A stretch of DNA of 64,000 bases from Thermoanaerobaculia bacterium (lineage in GTDB: Bacteria; Acidobacteriota; Thermoanaerobaculia; UBA5066), in the NCBI GenBank assembly GCA_022071945.1, contig JAJVIN010000002.1:40941-104940 (forward strand), in the 5' to 3' direction. The translations under genes and the position numbers were made by a program. Shown one piece after another: positions 9,010 to 17,032 of this stretch; position 1 is the first letter of the stretch; each line of letters starts with the position of its first letter. The notes under the pieces were generated by a model, which made no database searches, had not been told where the DNA came from, and saw only the letters and a program-made list of their open reading frames with translations.

Positions 9010-10848
9010 TCAGCGGCGCTCGGCGGGCTCCTCCTTGGCCGTCAACTCCTCGAGGTCCTCTGCCCAGCGCTGAGCCTCGGCCTGCAATTCCTTCAGCTCG
9101 CGGCTGGCCTCCTCTCGCTGAGCGAGAAGGAGGGTTCTGAAGAGCGCGCCGCTGACGAGGTTCCGGAGCTGTGCGTAGACCTCGAACTCGCTGTGGCTGG
9201 CCTCAACGAGCATGTAGCCGAGCGGCTTGGTGCTCTGGACGAGCGGCTCGACGATGAGGATCGCGGGCTTCTTGCAGGTGGCCGCGGCGGCGGGGATGAA
9301 CTCGGACGGCCGGAACGACTGCGGGGGAGAGGCCTTGAAGGTCCCTTCGCTGTAGGAGAAGACGAGCTTTGCGCTTTTCGGCGAGGACTCCGACGCGTCG
9401 AGGTGGCCGGCGCCCTCGTACATCACCACGTAGCACGCCGTGATTCCCAGAGCTGGAAGGAACCGGGTGAGGAGCGGAGGCATCTCCTCCAGATCGAGGA
9501 TCCCATTCAGGGCTTGGTCGAGGTCCTGCAAGGCTCGCTCGTACTGCTCGACGACGGTTCGCCTGTAGGTGAGCACGCGCAAGCCGGTCTCGGCCAGGAG
9601 AATGCGCGCCTTTTGGAAGAGGTTTTCTGCCTTGAAGGCCAGCTTGTGGTCCCCGAGCCGCGACAGGAGGCCCGAGCGAAGGGCCGAAAGGGTGTTCTGC
9701 CAGATGGCCGTCTCCTCGACTTCCACCCGTTCGGGCTGGACCGCCTTGCGAAGAACCGGGAGGAAGTGGTGGGCCTTGCCATCGACGAGCTCGGCGAAGA
9801 GCGCCTCGGTGACGTCGAGCAGGGTCTGCTCGGACGGAATCTGAGGGGGTACTCCGAAGGCGTTGCTATGGCTGGCCCTGCCCGTCTTCAGGGCGGCTTC
9901 CAGGATGCTGGAAACGAGGACCGGGAGGTTCTCGCGGATCTCTCCGATCGGAACGAGGCTCGATTCCGCGCCCTCCTCGAGCTGGGCATCGTCGACTTCA
10001 GACGGCAGGCACCCGCACGACGAGCGGATCACGACCTCTGTCGGGACGAGGATCTTGCCCTCCGGGCCGTTCCCTCGGATGCGCTCCAGGAGGGTGTCGG
10101 CGGTCCGGTAACCGGCTTCGTAGAAGTGCTGCCTCACGGTGGTCAGAGGGGTGAGGGCGAGGCGTCCCGCCTCGATGTCGTCGAAACCCGCGAGGGCAAT
10201 GTCTTCCGGAACGCGGATCCCGCGGCTTCTGAATTCGGCCAGGGCGCCGAGGGCCATCGAGTCGTTGGCTGCCACGATCGCGTCGGGCCGGACGCGCCTC
10301 TCGTCGAGAAGGAGCCGCACGGCTGCCCGGCCGCTCTCCTCGAGGTAGTCCCCCGGGACGATCAACTCGGGATCGATCGACAGGCCGTGTGTCGTGACGG
10401 CCTTCTTGTAGGCCTCGAACCTCTCGCTCGATTCGAGCTGGCCCGAAGGTCCGCAGATGAAGGCGATGTGCTTGAACGTGTGAGTCTCGATCAGGTGGGA
10501 GACCAGCTGGAACATCCCTTCCTTGCTGTCGGGAAGGACGACCGGGACCCCGTCCGCGTCCACGACTCCGCCGACGACGGGGGTGGGTGCGAAGCTCCCG
10601 CAGAACCCTCGAATCGTCTCCGAGGTGGAGCCCAGGGCGAGGTCACCGACGAGGATGACGCCGTGGGTCTTCACCCTCGAGGCCAGATCGTAGAGGCCCC
10701 CGACGCCCTTCTCGGCCTGCGACAGACGCCCGCCAGGGAACCAGATGACGTCTACCGATTCCTCGCGCGCCCTGCGCACGATTCCCCAGAAGAACGAGTT
10801 TCCGTACCAGCCACGCAGGTCTGATGAGAGGACGCTGATCGATGTCAT
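9010..10848 (-). CDS. LacI-like periplasmic-binding-fold sensor with GAF-like and coiled-coil C-terminus
   Basis: 612 residues. Residues about 1-290 match the ligand-binding core of LacI/GalR regulators (GVILVGDLALG, HTFKHIAFICGP, PDAIVAANDSMALGAL, VPEDIALAGFDDIEAG, LTTVRQHFYEAGYR), ending with VIRSSCGCLP. The usual N-terminal helix-turn-helix is absent, and no signal peptide precedes the domain. Helical segments follow (300-440), then a GAF-like domain (about 440-575; ITACYVVMYEG, ILIVEPLVQSTKPLGYMLVE) and a terminal charged coiled coil. In related architectures a GGDEF or histidine kinase follows; none is present here. It is probably a cytoplasmic sugar-responsive scaffold or sensor. It is monocistronic and convergent with the TPR gene. 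Confidence 0.7.
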   Translation of the reverse strand: MTSISVLSSDLRGWYGNSFFWGIVRRAREESVDVIWFPGGRLSQAEKGVGGLYDLASRVKTHGVILVGDLALGSTSETIRGFCGSFAPTPVVGGVVDADGVPVVLPDSKEGMFQLVSHLIETHTFKHIAFICGPSGQLESSERFEAYKKAVTTHGLSIDPELIVPGDYLEESGRAAVRLLLDERRVRPDAIVAANDSMALGALAEFRSRGIRVPEDIALAGFDDIEAGRLALTPLTTVRQHFYEAGYRTADTLLERIRGNGPEGKILVPTEVVIRSSCGCLPSEVDDAQLEEGAESSLVPIGEIRENLPVLVSSILEAALKTGRASHSNAFGVPPQIPSEQTLLDVTEALFAELVDGKAHHFLPVLRKAVQPERVEVEETAIWQNTLSALRSGLLSRLGDHKLAFKAENLFQKARILLAETGLRVLTYRRTVVEQYERALQDLDQALNGILDLEEMPPLLTRFLPALGITACYVVMYEGAGHLDASESSPKSAKLVFSYSEGTFKASPPQSFRPSEFIPAAAATCKKPAILIVEPLVQSTKPLGYMLVEASHSEFEVYAQLRNLVSGALFRTLLLAQREEASRELKELQAEAQRWAEDLEELTAKEEPAERR

Positions 10849-11021
10849 GGTGTGCCGAACCCTTTCCGGAATGGGGGGGCGAGGAGCCCCAGAACCGCGT
10901 CCAGAATGCCAGAAGTGGCGGCGGGAGGAAACCCGGCCTGGCCTGGGGAGAATCCGGGCGCGGCTGGAATCCGGAAAACCTCGCCCGGACTGGGTCCCCG
11001 AGTCTTGAGCCGCCCTTTCCT

Positions 11022-12446
11022 TCAGTACGCCGGGGACGCCCCCTTCACCAGGTCCTCCGCCGCATCGAGAAGGGAAGAGACCTTCTGTTCGTCTTCGTGT
11101 TCGGCATAGAGCCGGATGATGGGCTCCGTTCCCGAAAGCCGGAACAGGAGCCAGCCCCGGGTGCCGAACTCGAGCTTGAACCCGTCGAGGTCTGCGACGG
11201 CCGTGACGGTCTCTCCCGCGATTCGATCCGGGGGATTCCGGCGGAGACCCTCGACGAGGCTTGCGAGGGCCATGGCGGGACCGTGCCGGTCCCGCCGGTC
11301 GTAGTGAAAGAGCCCGTACGAGTCTTCTTGCTCCCCCAGCAGGGCCTTGAAGGTCTTTCCGGAGTGCGCGATCGCCTCCAGGACGAGAAGGGCCGAGAAG
11401 ACGCCGTCCCTTTCGGGGAGGTAGAACGAGACGCCGAGACCCCCGGATTCCTCTCCGCCGATTCCGATCTCGTTTGCGAGCATGCGCTCGGCCAGGTACT
11501 TGAAGCCAATCGGGGTCGTGATCAGCGGGGCGCCAAGGTCCTGGCAGACCCGGTCGACGACGAGAGACGTGGAAAAGGTCTTGCCGACGCCTCCCTGAAT
11601 GCGGCCGGCCCTCCAGAGTTTCTCCGCCAGGAAGGCGAGGATCCGGTGCGGAGTGATGAACCGGCCCGAGGCGTCGAAGACTCCGAGGCGGTCCCCGTCT
11701 CCATCGCTCGCCATGAGGATGTCGAAGCCGCCTGGGCGGAGCGCTGCGAACGCCGTCTCCATGTTCGAGGGGATCGGTTCTGGATTGACTCCCCCGAAAA
11801 GGGGATCCCGCTCGCCTCTCACCGTGCTCACACGGGTACGGGAATCAGGCCCGACGATTCGCTCGAGAAGGTTGCCCGACGCTCCGTGCATCGCATCCCA
11901 CAGGACCCGGATACCGGCTTCGCGGATGGCGGGAAGATCCACGGCGGACGCCATCGCGGCCGCGTAGTCGCTCTCGAGGTCCGTGACCTCGACCGCGCCC
12001 CCCGGTGAGGCCGGCAGGGGCCGGCCCAGGCATTCCAGGACGGCCTGGTAGGTGGCCGGCGGGGCGCTCCCGCCAAAGTGTGCCTTGTACTTGATCCCGT
12101 TCCAGATCGAGGGGTTGTGGGAGGCCGTGATGGCGATCCCGCCCCGCAGACCCCGGTTCTTGACGTGATAGGAGGCACAGGGTGTCGGGACGGGCCGGTC
12201 CGTCAGGAGGACTCTCCACCCCTTCGCCGCCAGAGTGTCCGCGGCGTCCCGGGCCACCTCGGGGGAAAGAAAGCGGGTGTCGTTGACGACGACGATCGTC
12301 CTGGGGTCCCCCGGATCGGGGTTATTTCGGGAGGCTGTCCAGGCTCCGATCGCTTCGATGACGCTCCCCGCCGCTTCGAACGTGAACTCGCGGCCGATTC
12401 GTCCTCGCCAGCCATCGGTGCCAAAGACCACTGGGTACTTCTGCAT
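11022..12446 (-). CDS. Phosphoglucomutase/phosphomannomutase family protein
   Basis: Alpha-D-phosphohexomutase interconverting hexose 1- and 6-phosphates; 474 residues. It shows the N-terminal FGTDGWRG, the phosphoserine loop TASHNP (Ser109), the metal-binding DGDGDR (248-253), the sugar-binding GEESGG and the C-terminal phosphate loop RLSGTEP. Together these are the four diagnostic motifs. I set the start at the ATG at 12446 (MQKYPVVFG). The reading frame stays open for about 860 bp upstream, but that part would run antisense through pgsA and shows no conserved sequence. Substrate preference (glucose or mannose) cannot be read from the motifs. It could feed the glycan cassette near 18-22 kb. 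Confidence 0.92.
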   Translation of the reverse strand: MQKYPVVFGTDGWRGRIGREFTFEAAGSVIEAIGAWTASRNNPDPGDPRTIVVVNDTRFLSPEVARDAADTLAAKGWRVLLTDRPVPTPCASYHVKNRGLRGGIAITASHNPSIWNGIKYKAHFGGSAPPATYQAVLECLGRPLPASPGGAVEVTDLESDYAAAMASAVDLPAIREAGIRVLWDAMHGASGNLLERIVGPDSRTRVSTVRGERDPLFGGVNPEPIPSNMETAFAALRPGGFDILMASDGDGDRLGVFDASGRFITPHRILAFLAEKLWRAGRIQGGVGKTFSTSLVVDRVCQDLGAPLITTPIGFKYLAERMLANEIGIGGEESGGLGVSFYLPERDGVFSALLVLEAIAHSGKTFKALLGEQEDSYGLFHYDRRDRHGPAMALASLVEGLRRNPPDRIAGETVTAVADLDGFKLEFGTRGWLLFRLSGTEPIIRLYAEHEDEQKVSSLLDAAEDLVKGASPAY

Positions 12447-12494
12447 CGCGCCCGGATTCTCTCGGAGGAAACCGGGCCCGGCAACCAGTGCGTT

Positions 12495-12500
12495 TAGAAT
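12495..12500 (+). promoter_or_regulatory. -10-like TAGAAT upstream of pgsA
   Basis: TAGAAT ends 9 nt before the GTG start of pgsA and no ribosome-binding sequence intervenes. No good -35 match is visible 16-18 bp upstream. It is one of several such elements in this window found unusually close to start codons. Confidence 0.3.
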
Positions 12501-12509
12501 GCCGTTCCG

Positions 12510-13076
12510 GTGCAGCTGAACGTCCCCAACGCGCTGACCCTCTTGCGCATCTTCCTGGTTCCCCTCCTCGTCGTCCTCCTGCTGACGAGGATGCCGGCGC
12601 GGGAGTTCGTCGCCCTCGGCGTTTTTCTCTTCGCCGCCCTGACGGACTGGCTGGACGGGTACTGGGCGCGAAAGTTCAAGAAGGTGACGACCCTGGGTCA
12701 GCTTCTCGATCCGATCGCCGACAAGCTCCTCGTCTCGGCGACTCTCATCTCTCTCGTCGACCTTCAGGAAGCCGATGCGTGGGCGGTCTGCATCATCATC
12801 GGAAGAGAGTTCGCCGTTTCCGGGCTTCGCTCGATCGCGGCCGCGCACGGGATCATCATCTCGGCCTCGAAGTGGGGAAAGTTCAAGATGGTGGCGCAGG
12901 TCGTCGCCATCTCGCTGATGATCCTCGGCGCCCGGCTCGACGACATCGGGCTCTGGCGAAAGACCGGCAGGGCCGCTCTCTACGTGATGACGGCGATCGC
13001 GTTCGCCTCGGGCGTCGACTACTTCAGGAAGTACCTCAAGCCGACTCTCGAGCGCGAGGCCAAGACCTCTCCCTGA
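12510..13076 (+). CDS. pgsA: CDP-diacylglycerol-glycerol-3-phosphate 3-phosphatidyltransferase
   Basis: Integral membrane enzyme making phosphatidylglycerol phosphate, the committed step to anionic phospholipids; 188 residues. The CDP-alcohol phosphotransferase signature D-x2-DG-x2-AR-x8-G-x3-D-x3-D is complete, running from DWLDGYWAR to GQLLDPIAD. Four to five hydrophobic helices flank it, and the N-terminus NVPNALTLLRI is typical of PgsA. The GTG start at 12510 precedes the conserved N-terminus directly. Divergent from the phosphohexomutase gene with a gap of only 63 bp, so promoters must overlap. Confidence 0.93.
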   Translation: MQLNVPNALTLLRIFLVPLLVVLLLTRMPAREFVALGVFLFAALTDWLDGYWARKFKKVTTLGQLLDPIADKLLVSATLISLVDLQEADAWAVCIIIGREFAVSGLRSIAAAHGIIISASKWGKFKMVAQVVAISLMILGARLDDIGLWRKTGRAALYVMTAIAFASGVDYFRKYLKPTLEREAKTSP

Positions 13077-13086
13077 GGTCCCCGGC

Positions 13087-13779
13087 TCACCGGCGCCGCC
13101 AGATGCCCTTCCCGATCTCCTTCTGCGCCAGCAGGAACTTCTTTTCGTAGTCCGTTCCGGTCTCCCAGCCGGCGATCTCTTCCGGTCGCAGCCGCTCGAG
13201 GGCGGGACAGGAATCCATGAGCGACGTGATCGCCTTCCAGTACTCCTCGTGGTCCGAGGCCGCCTTGAAGAGGCCCCCTTCGCCAAGCGCCCGGGCCGCC
13301 GCCGCAACGAAGTCCGGCTGAAAGACCCGCCGCTTGTGGTGCCTCATCTTCGGCCACGGATCCGAGAAGTAGACGTGGATCGCGGCCACGCTCGCGGGCG
13401 CGAGCCTCAGCTTGACGAATTCCCGCCCGTCCAGCCACTCGATCCTGAGATTGGAGAGACCGAGCCGGGCGATCTTGACCTGCGCGATCCGCACGTAATC
13501 CGGCTCGATCTCGATTCCGAGATAGTTGCGTTCGGGGTGGGCCTGAGCCTCGGCGAAGAGGAATCTCCCCTTGCCGGTGCCGATCTCGACCTCGACGGGA
13601 GCCTCCCGGCCGAACAGGGTGGGGAGGTCGGCGTGGGATCCGGATTCGGCCTCTCCGGGCAGCGAGACGCGGGGCGGAGGGGTGACGCCGCGGCTTCTCG
13701 GCCCCTGACACCTGGGTTCCTTTGGCTGAGTGGCGAGTCCCGCTCGCTTCAGAGCGCGGCGGAGCGCAGGGCGGCTCAT
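13087..13779 (-). CDS. trmB: tRNA (guanine-N7-)-methyltransferase
   Basis: SAM-dependent methylation of G46 in the tRNA variable loop; 230 residues. Motifs are VEIGTGKGRFL (SAM loop), NYLGIEIEPDYV, and the TrmB hallmark SDPWPKMRHHKRR with FKAASDHEEY downstream. The ATG at 13779 (MSRPALRRAL) is preceded by AAGGAA at a good distance. The frame remains open further upstream but there overlaps the ferredoxin gene in another frame. Residues 1-55 are a basic, poorly conserved extension. It is the last gene of the queG operon, 17 bp after the ferredoxin gene. Confidence 0.93.
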   Translation of the reverse strand: MSRPALRRALKRAGLATQPKEPRCQGPRSRGVTPPPRVSLPGEAESGSHADLPTLFGREAPVEVEIGTGKGRFLFAEAQAHPERNYLGIEIEPDYVRIAQVKIARLGLSNLRIEWLDGREFVKLRLAPASVAAIHVYFSDPWPKMRHHKRRVFQPDFVAAAARALGEGGLFKAASDHEEYWKAITSLMDSCPALERLRPEEIAGWETGTDYEKKFLLAQKEIGKGIWRRR

Positions 13780-13796
13780 TCTCGATGGCTTTCCTT

Positions 13797-14090
13797 CTAC
13801 AAGACGGTTTTTCCGGGGAACTTCACGATCCGGATCGTGACGTCGCCGAGGATCCGCGTCTGGCAACCCAGACGCAAGCCCGGCCCGAGGTCGAGCGCGA
13901 GCTCCGCGCGAGCCGGCGGGGACAGGTTCTCGGGGCCAGAGACCACCTCGAACCGGCACGTGGTGCACGAGGCACTTCCGCCGCAAACATGTTCCATGGG
14001 AGCCTGAAGGGACAATGCGGCATCGAGAACGGTCGACCCGATCCGCACGGTTCCCTTCTGTCCACTGCCCGCGAAGATGACTCGAGGCAT
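13797..14090 (-). CDS. [2Fe-2S] ferredoxin, adrenodoxin/plant-type fold
   Basis: 97-residue soluble electron carrier. The cluster ligands are Cys36, Cys42, Cys45 and Cys76 (C-x5-C-x2-C...GCQT), the spacing of adrenodoxin-type and many bacterial 2Fe-2S ferredoxins. The ATG at 14090 (MPRVIFAGSG) was chosen; a TTG three codons upstream is possible, because the GAAGGA stretch sits almost against the ATG. The gene lies between the Nudix-Rieske gene (40 to 50 bp upstream) and trmB (17 bp downstream), inside an operon that begins with the iron-sulfur, B12-dependent reductase QueG. An electron-donor role for QueG is plausible but inferred. Confidence 0.88.
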   Translation of the reverse strand: MPRVIFAGSGQKGTVRIGSTVLDAALSLQAPMEHVCGGSASCTTCRFEVVSGPENLSPPARAELALDLGPGLRLGCQTRILGDVTIRIVKFPGKTVL

Positions 14091-14139
14091 TTCCTTCAAA
14101 ACCGCCGGATTCTCTCCGATCTTCGTGAAACCGGAGGAT

Positions 14140-14904
14140 TCACTCGACGACGACCGTGAGCCCGCCAGGGGCTTCGAGAGTGTCGAATCGCCTCAGGAAC
14201 TCACCGCGGCAGGGTCCCGAAACGCACAGACCCGAGCGGGAATCGAAGAGCGCGCCGTGGTTGAGGCAGGCGAGTCTGCCATGAGGGTCGAGCGGAATGT
14301 GCTCGCCGTGCGGGTTGAGCGGCAGCGGACGGTGGGGGCAGAGGTTCTCGAACGCGCGCCAGCCGTCAGGAGTTGCGATCAGGAACCCTCTGACCCTCCC
14401 GAGGTCCCGAGATTCAGCCTCGAATGTCAGGACTTCTGGCGTGCTTCCGTCATCCGGCAGGGGGACGAAGACCTCGACGGTCTCGGGCTCTTCCGTGTCG
14501 AGGAAACTGCCCCCGCCCTCCACTTCGAGGCGGCGAAGGATCTCGTGGTCCGCCGGAGGCATGGGGAGGGTGCGGGCTTCGCCGGGGAGACACCAGCGGA
14601 CCTCCTGACCCGCCGTGCCGGCGGGGGAGCCCATCATCGCCGTGACCTTCATGAAGAGGAGCACGAGAGTCATGCCGGGCTTCTCGTCGCAGGCGAATAC
14701 GTAGGGCTCGGAGCCATCGACCGACACGCCCAGTTCCTCCAGCCACTCGCGCGACAGGGCGTGGGCCGGGCTCTCGTTTGCTTCCAGCTTTCCCCCGGGG
14801 AACTCCCAGAGGCCGCCATACGCGGCCGACACGTGCCTCTGGGCGAGAAGGACTCGCCCCTTGCGCACGAGGATCCCGGCGGCGACGAAGACAGTCTGTC
14901 TCAC
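14140..14904 (-). CDS. Nudix hydrolase fused to a Rieske-type [2Fe-2S] domain
   Basis: 254 residues in one uninterrupted frame. Residues 5-130 form a MutT-like Nudix domain (FVAAGILVRKGRVLLAQR) with a complete Nudix box at 38-60, G-x5-E-x7-RE-x2-EE-x-GV. Residues about 145-254 form a Rieske-like domain with C189-x-H191 and C213-x2-H216, and two further cysteines at 227 and 232, as in disulfide-containing Rieske proteins. The GTG start at 14904 overlaps the queG stop by 4 bp. MutT proteins hydrolyse oxidised or non-canonical nucleotides; a redox cluster on the same chain suggests redox-gated activity or electron transfer within the operon. That is inference. No frame break is seen between the domains. 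Confidence 0.85.
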   Translation of the reverse strand: MRQTVFVAAGILVRKGRVLLAQRHVSAAYGGLWEFPGGKLEANESPAHALSREWLEELGVSVDGSEPYVFACDEKPGMTLVLLFMKVTAMMGSPAGTAGQEVRWCLPGEARTLPMPPADHEILRRLEVEGGGSFLDTEEPETVEVFVPLPDDGSTPEVLTFEAESRDLGRVRGFLIATPDGWRAFENLCPHRPLPLNPHGEHIPLDPHGRLACLNHGALFDSRSGLCVSGPCRGEFLRRFDTLEAPGGLTVVVE

Positions 14905-15893
14905 GACTTTCCTCGATTGGCGAGAACGGCCCGGGCATTGCGCGCAAGCCCCCGCCATCCGGCCCGCGTGAGGGCCGTGTGAGAGAAGCGGGCGTCGAAC
15001 TCCTCCTCTGTGAGCGAGGCGATCTCCCCAGGGTCGAGCTGTGCCGCGGCCGTCTTCAGGGGCGGACCGTTCCACGGGCAGACGTCCTGGCAGATGTCGC
15101 AGCCAAAGAGGGTCTCGCCGATCGCGTCAGCCTCACCGGCTTCGAAGTCCGAGCGTTTCTCGATCGTCAGGTACGAGAGGCAAAGGCGGGCATCGAGGAG
15201 CCCGGGACCCTTGAACGCGGAGGTCGGGCAGCCGTCGAGGCAGGCGGTGCAGGAACCGCACTCCGAGAAGGAGGTCTCTGCCGGCTCGGGGACCGTCGCG
15301 GAGGAAGGCCCGAGATCGACGTCCGTCAAGAGCTCACCCAGGACGGCGTGGGATCCGACCCCGGGGATGATGAGCATCCCGTTCTTGCCGATGAACCCCA
15401 GCCCGGCCCGCACCGCGACCTCGCGTTCGAGGAGCGGCGCCGTGTCGACGCAGACGCGGAAGTGCGTCCCTTCGGGGCAGGATTTGGCGAGCTCCGCGGC
15501 GATTCTGTGAAGGGCACGGCGGACGGTGACGTGATAGTCGTCCCCCCGGGCGTACCGGGCGACGTTTCCGGGGCCTCCTGGTGGGAGCAGAAGCGCCACC
15601 GCGAGGACCGACCGGGTGAAGGGCAGGATGTGCGAGAAGTCCTGCCGGGCGGCGGCGTCCCTGGCGAGCCAGTCCATCTCGCCCGCGTAGCCGGCGGCGA
15701 CCCAGTTCCAGAAACGGTCCCACGTGAGCGGCTTGGGCGCGGAGAGGACCCCGGCGGCACAGAAGCCGTGCCGCCCGGCGAGGGTGAGCGCGAGTTTTCC
15801 GAGCCCCGCGGGGTCCGAAGGCTCGGGGGGAGGCGGGAATCTCGGAGGCCGCTTTCTCGGGAGCGGCGGGGGCGATGCGGGCGCGGTCTTCAT
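14901..15893 (-). CDS. queG: Epoxyqueuosine reductase
   Basis: Cobalamin-dependent reductase that makes queuosine from epoxyqueuosine in tRNA; 330 residues. It has the B12-binding core (VCVDTAPLLEREVAVRAGLG, FIGKNGMLI) and two [4Fe-4S] clusters, the first with CGSCTACLDGCP and the second with CDICQDVCPWN, the usual QueG layout. The conserved Asp in VDTAPLLER is the expected proton donor. The ATG at 15893 avoids overlap with the divergent AI-2E gene; an upstream start would overlap it. Residues 1-35 are proline-rich and unconserved. First gene of the operon with the Nudix-Rieske, ferredoxin and trmB genes. queC and queE are about 31 kb away. Confidence 0.94.
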   Translation of the reverse strand: MKTAPASPPPLPRKRPPRFPPPPEPSDPAGLGKLALTLAGRHGFCAAGVLSAPKPLTWDRFWNWVAAGYAGEMDWLARDAAARQDFSHILPFTRSVLAVALLLPPGGPGNVARYARGDDYHVTVRRALHRIAAELAKSCPEGTHFRVCVDTAPLLEREVAVRAGLGFIGKNGMLIIPGVGSHAVLGELLTDVDLGPSSATVPEPAETSFSECGSCTACLDGCPTSAFKGPGLLDARLCLSYLTIEKRSDFEAGEADAIGETLFGCDICQDVCPWNGPPLKTAAAQLDPGEIASLTEEEFDARFSHTALTRAGWRGLARNARAVLANRGKS

Positions 15894-15928
15894 CCGGCGT
15901 CCTATGATCCCAGAACCGGAGCAGAACG

Positions 15929-17023
15929 ATGACGAGTCCACCAGCTTCCCGCTTCTACCAGATCTTCAGCTTCGTGGTTCTCGCCCTGGCGATGGGTTTC
16001 TTCGCCTTTCGAATCCTCGAGCCGTTTTTTGCGGCGATCGCCTGGACGATCGTTCTCGGCGCCGGCTTCTATACGCCCTGGAAGTGGCTGAGCTCGAAGA
16101 TGCCGAAGAGCCCGAATGGCGCGGCCACGTTGATGTCCCTGGGAGTTGCCCTGGTGTTCCTGCTCCCCGCCACCGTCCTTGCCATCGTCCTGATCAACCA
16201 GGCAGCGGATGCGATCGGACTTCTGGGAAACGAGCTTTCGAAGAGGAACGTCCGGTCCGTCGACGACTTCATTCACATCCCCCCGGTGACCCGCGTGCTC
16301 GACCTCATCCACGAGAAGACGGGCATGACGGCCGCGGACCTGCAGGCCAAGGGAGTCGAGGCGCTTGGCAGGATCTCGTCTTCGCTGGCCCAGATGAGCG
16401 GAGGGTTCCTGAAGGGGATCCTCGACGCGATGATGACGTTCGCGCTGACGATCTTCCTGCTCTTCTTCTTCTTCCGGGACGGGGATGCGTGGGGAGCGGC
16501 CGCGTTTGGCGCGCTGCCCATTCACGACAAGTCGAGAAAGAAGCTGATGGTCGGGTTGCGGTCGATGCTGCAAGGGATCTTCCGGGGTTCGCTCTTGTGT
16601 TCGCTCGTGCAGGGGATCACGGGCGGAATCGGGTGGGCTCTCGCCGGGCTCCCGTCGGCGGCGGTGGCCGGTGCCGCGATGGCGCTGTTCTCGCTCTTGC
16701 CCCTTGGCGGAACGGCCCTGATCTGGGGCCCCGGAGCGATCTGGCTGTGGATTGCGGGGCACAAGGGCGCCGCGATCTTCCTGGTCGTCTGGGGTGTCGT
16801 GGTCGTTTCGTTCCTGGCCGACAACGTCCTGCGGCCCCTCCTGATCGGAGGAGGGGCGGAGCTTCACACCCTCGTGGTCTTTCTGGGAGTCTTCGGCGGG
16901 ATCGGGGCGTTTGGTCTTCTCGGGATCTTCTTCGGCCCCATCATCCTCGCCCTGGTGACGACGATGCTCGACATCCTGCGCGAGGAAGCCCGGCTCGTGT
17001 CCCCTGCGGAGCCAGACGCGTAG
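15929..17023 (+). CDS. AI-2E/PerM family membrane transporter
   Basis: 364-residue membrane protein with about eight hydrophobic segments in the family's pattern. Two occur near the N-terminus (QIFSFVVLALAMGFFAF and LEPFFAAIAWTIVLG), then a soluble stretch (about 100-165), then a dense membrane block with LLPLGGTALIWGPGAIWLW and the family's conserved end LGIFFGPIILAL. Members export varied small molecules; an AI-2 role is not established for most of them. TATGAT at 15903-15908 could be its -10 box. It is convergent with the PD40 lipoprotein gene. Confidence 0.85.
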   Translation: MTSPPASRFYQIFSFVVLALAMGFFAFRILEPFFAAIAWTIVLGAGFYTPWKWLSSKMPKSPNGAATLMSLGVALVFLLPATVLAIVLINQAADAIGLLGNELSKRNVRSVDDFIHIPPVTRVLDLIHEKTGMTAADLQAKGVEALGRISSSLAQMSGGFLKGILDAMMTFALTIFLLFFFFRDGDAWGAAAFGALPIHDKSRKKLMVGLRSMLQGIFRGSLLCSLVQGITGGIGWALAGLPSAAVAGAAMALFSLLPLGGTALIWGPGAIWLWIAGHKGAAIFLVVWGVVVVSFLADNVLRPLLIGGGAELHTLVVFLGVFGGIGAFGLLGIFFGPIILALVTTMLDILREEARLVSPAEPDA

Positions 17024-17032
17024 CCCGGGCCG

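Noticed and set aside
12447..13307. An N-terminal extension of the phosphohexomutase by about 287 codons
   Set aside because: It runs antisense to pgsA and into trmB and has no similarity to hexomutases, whose conserved N-terminus begins right after the ATG at 12446.
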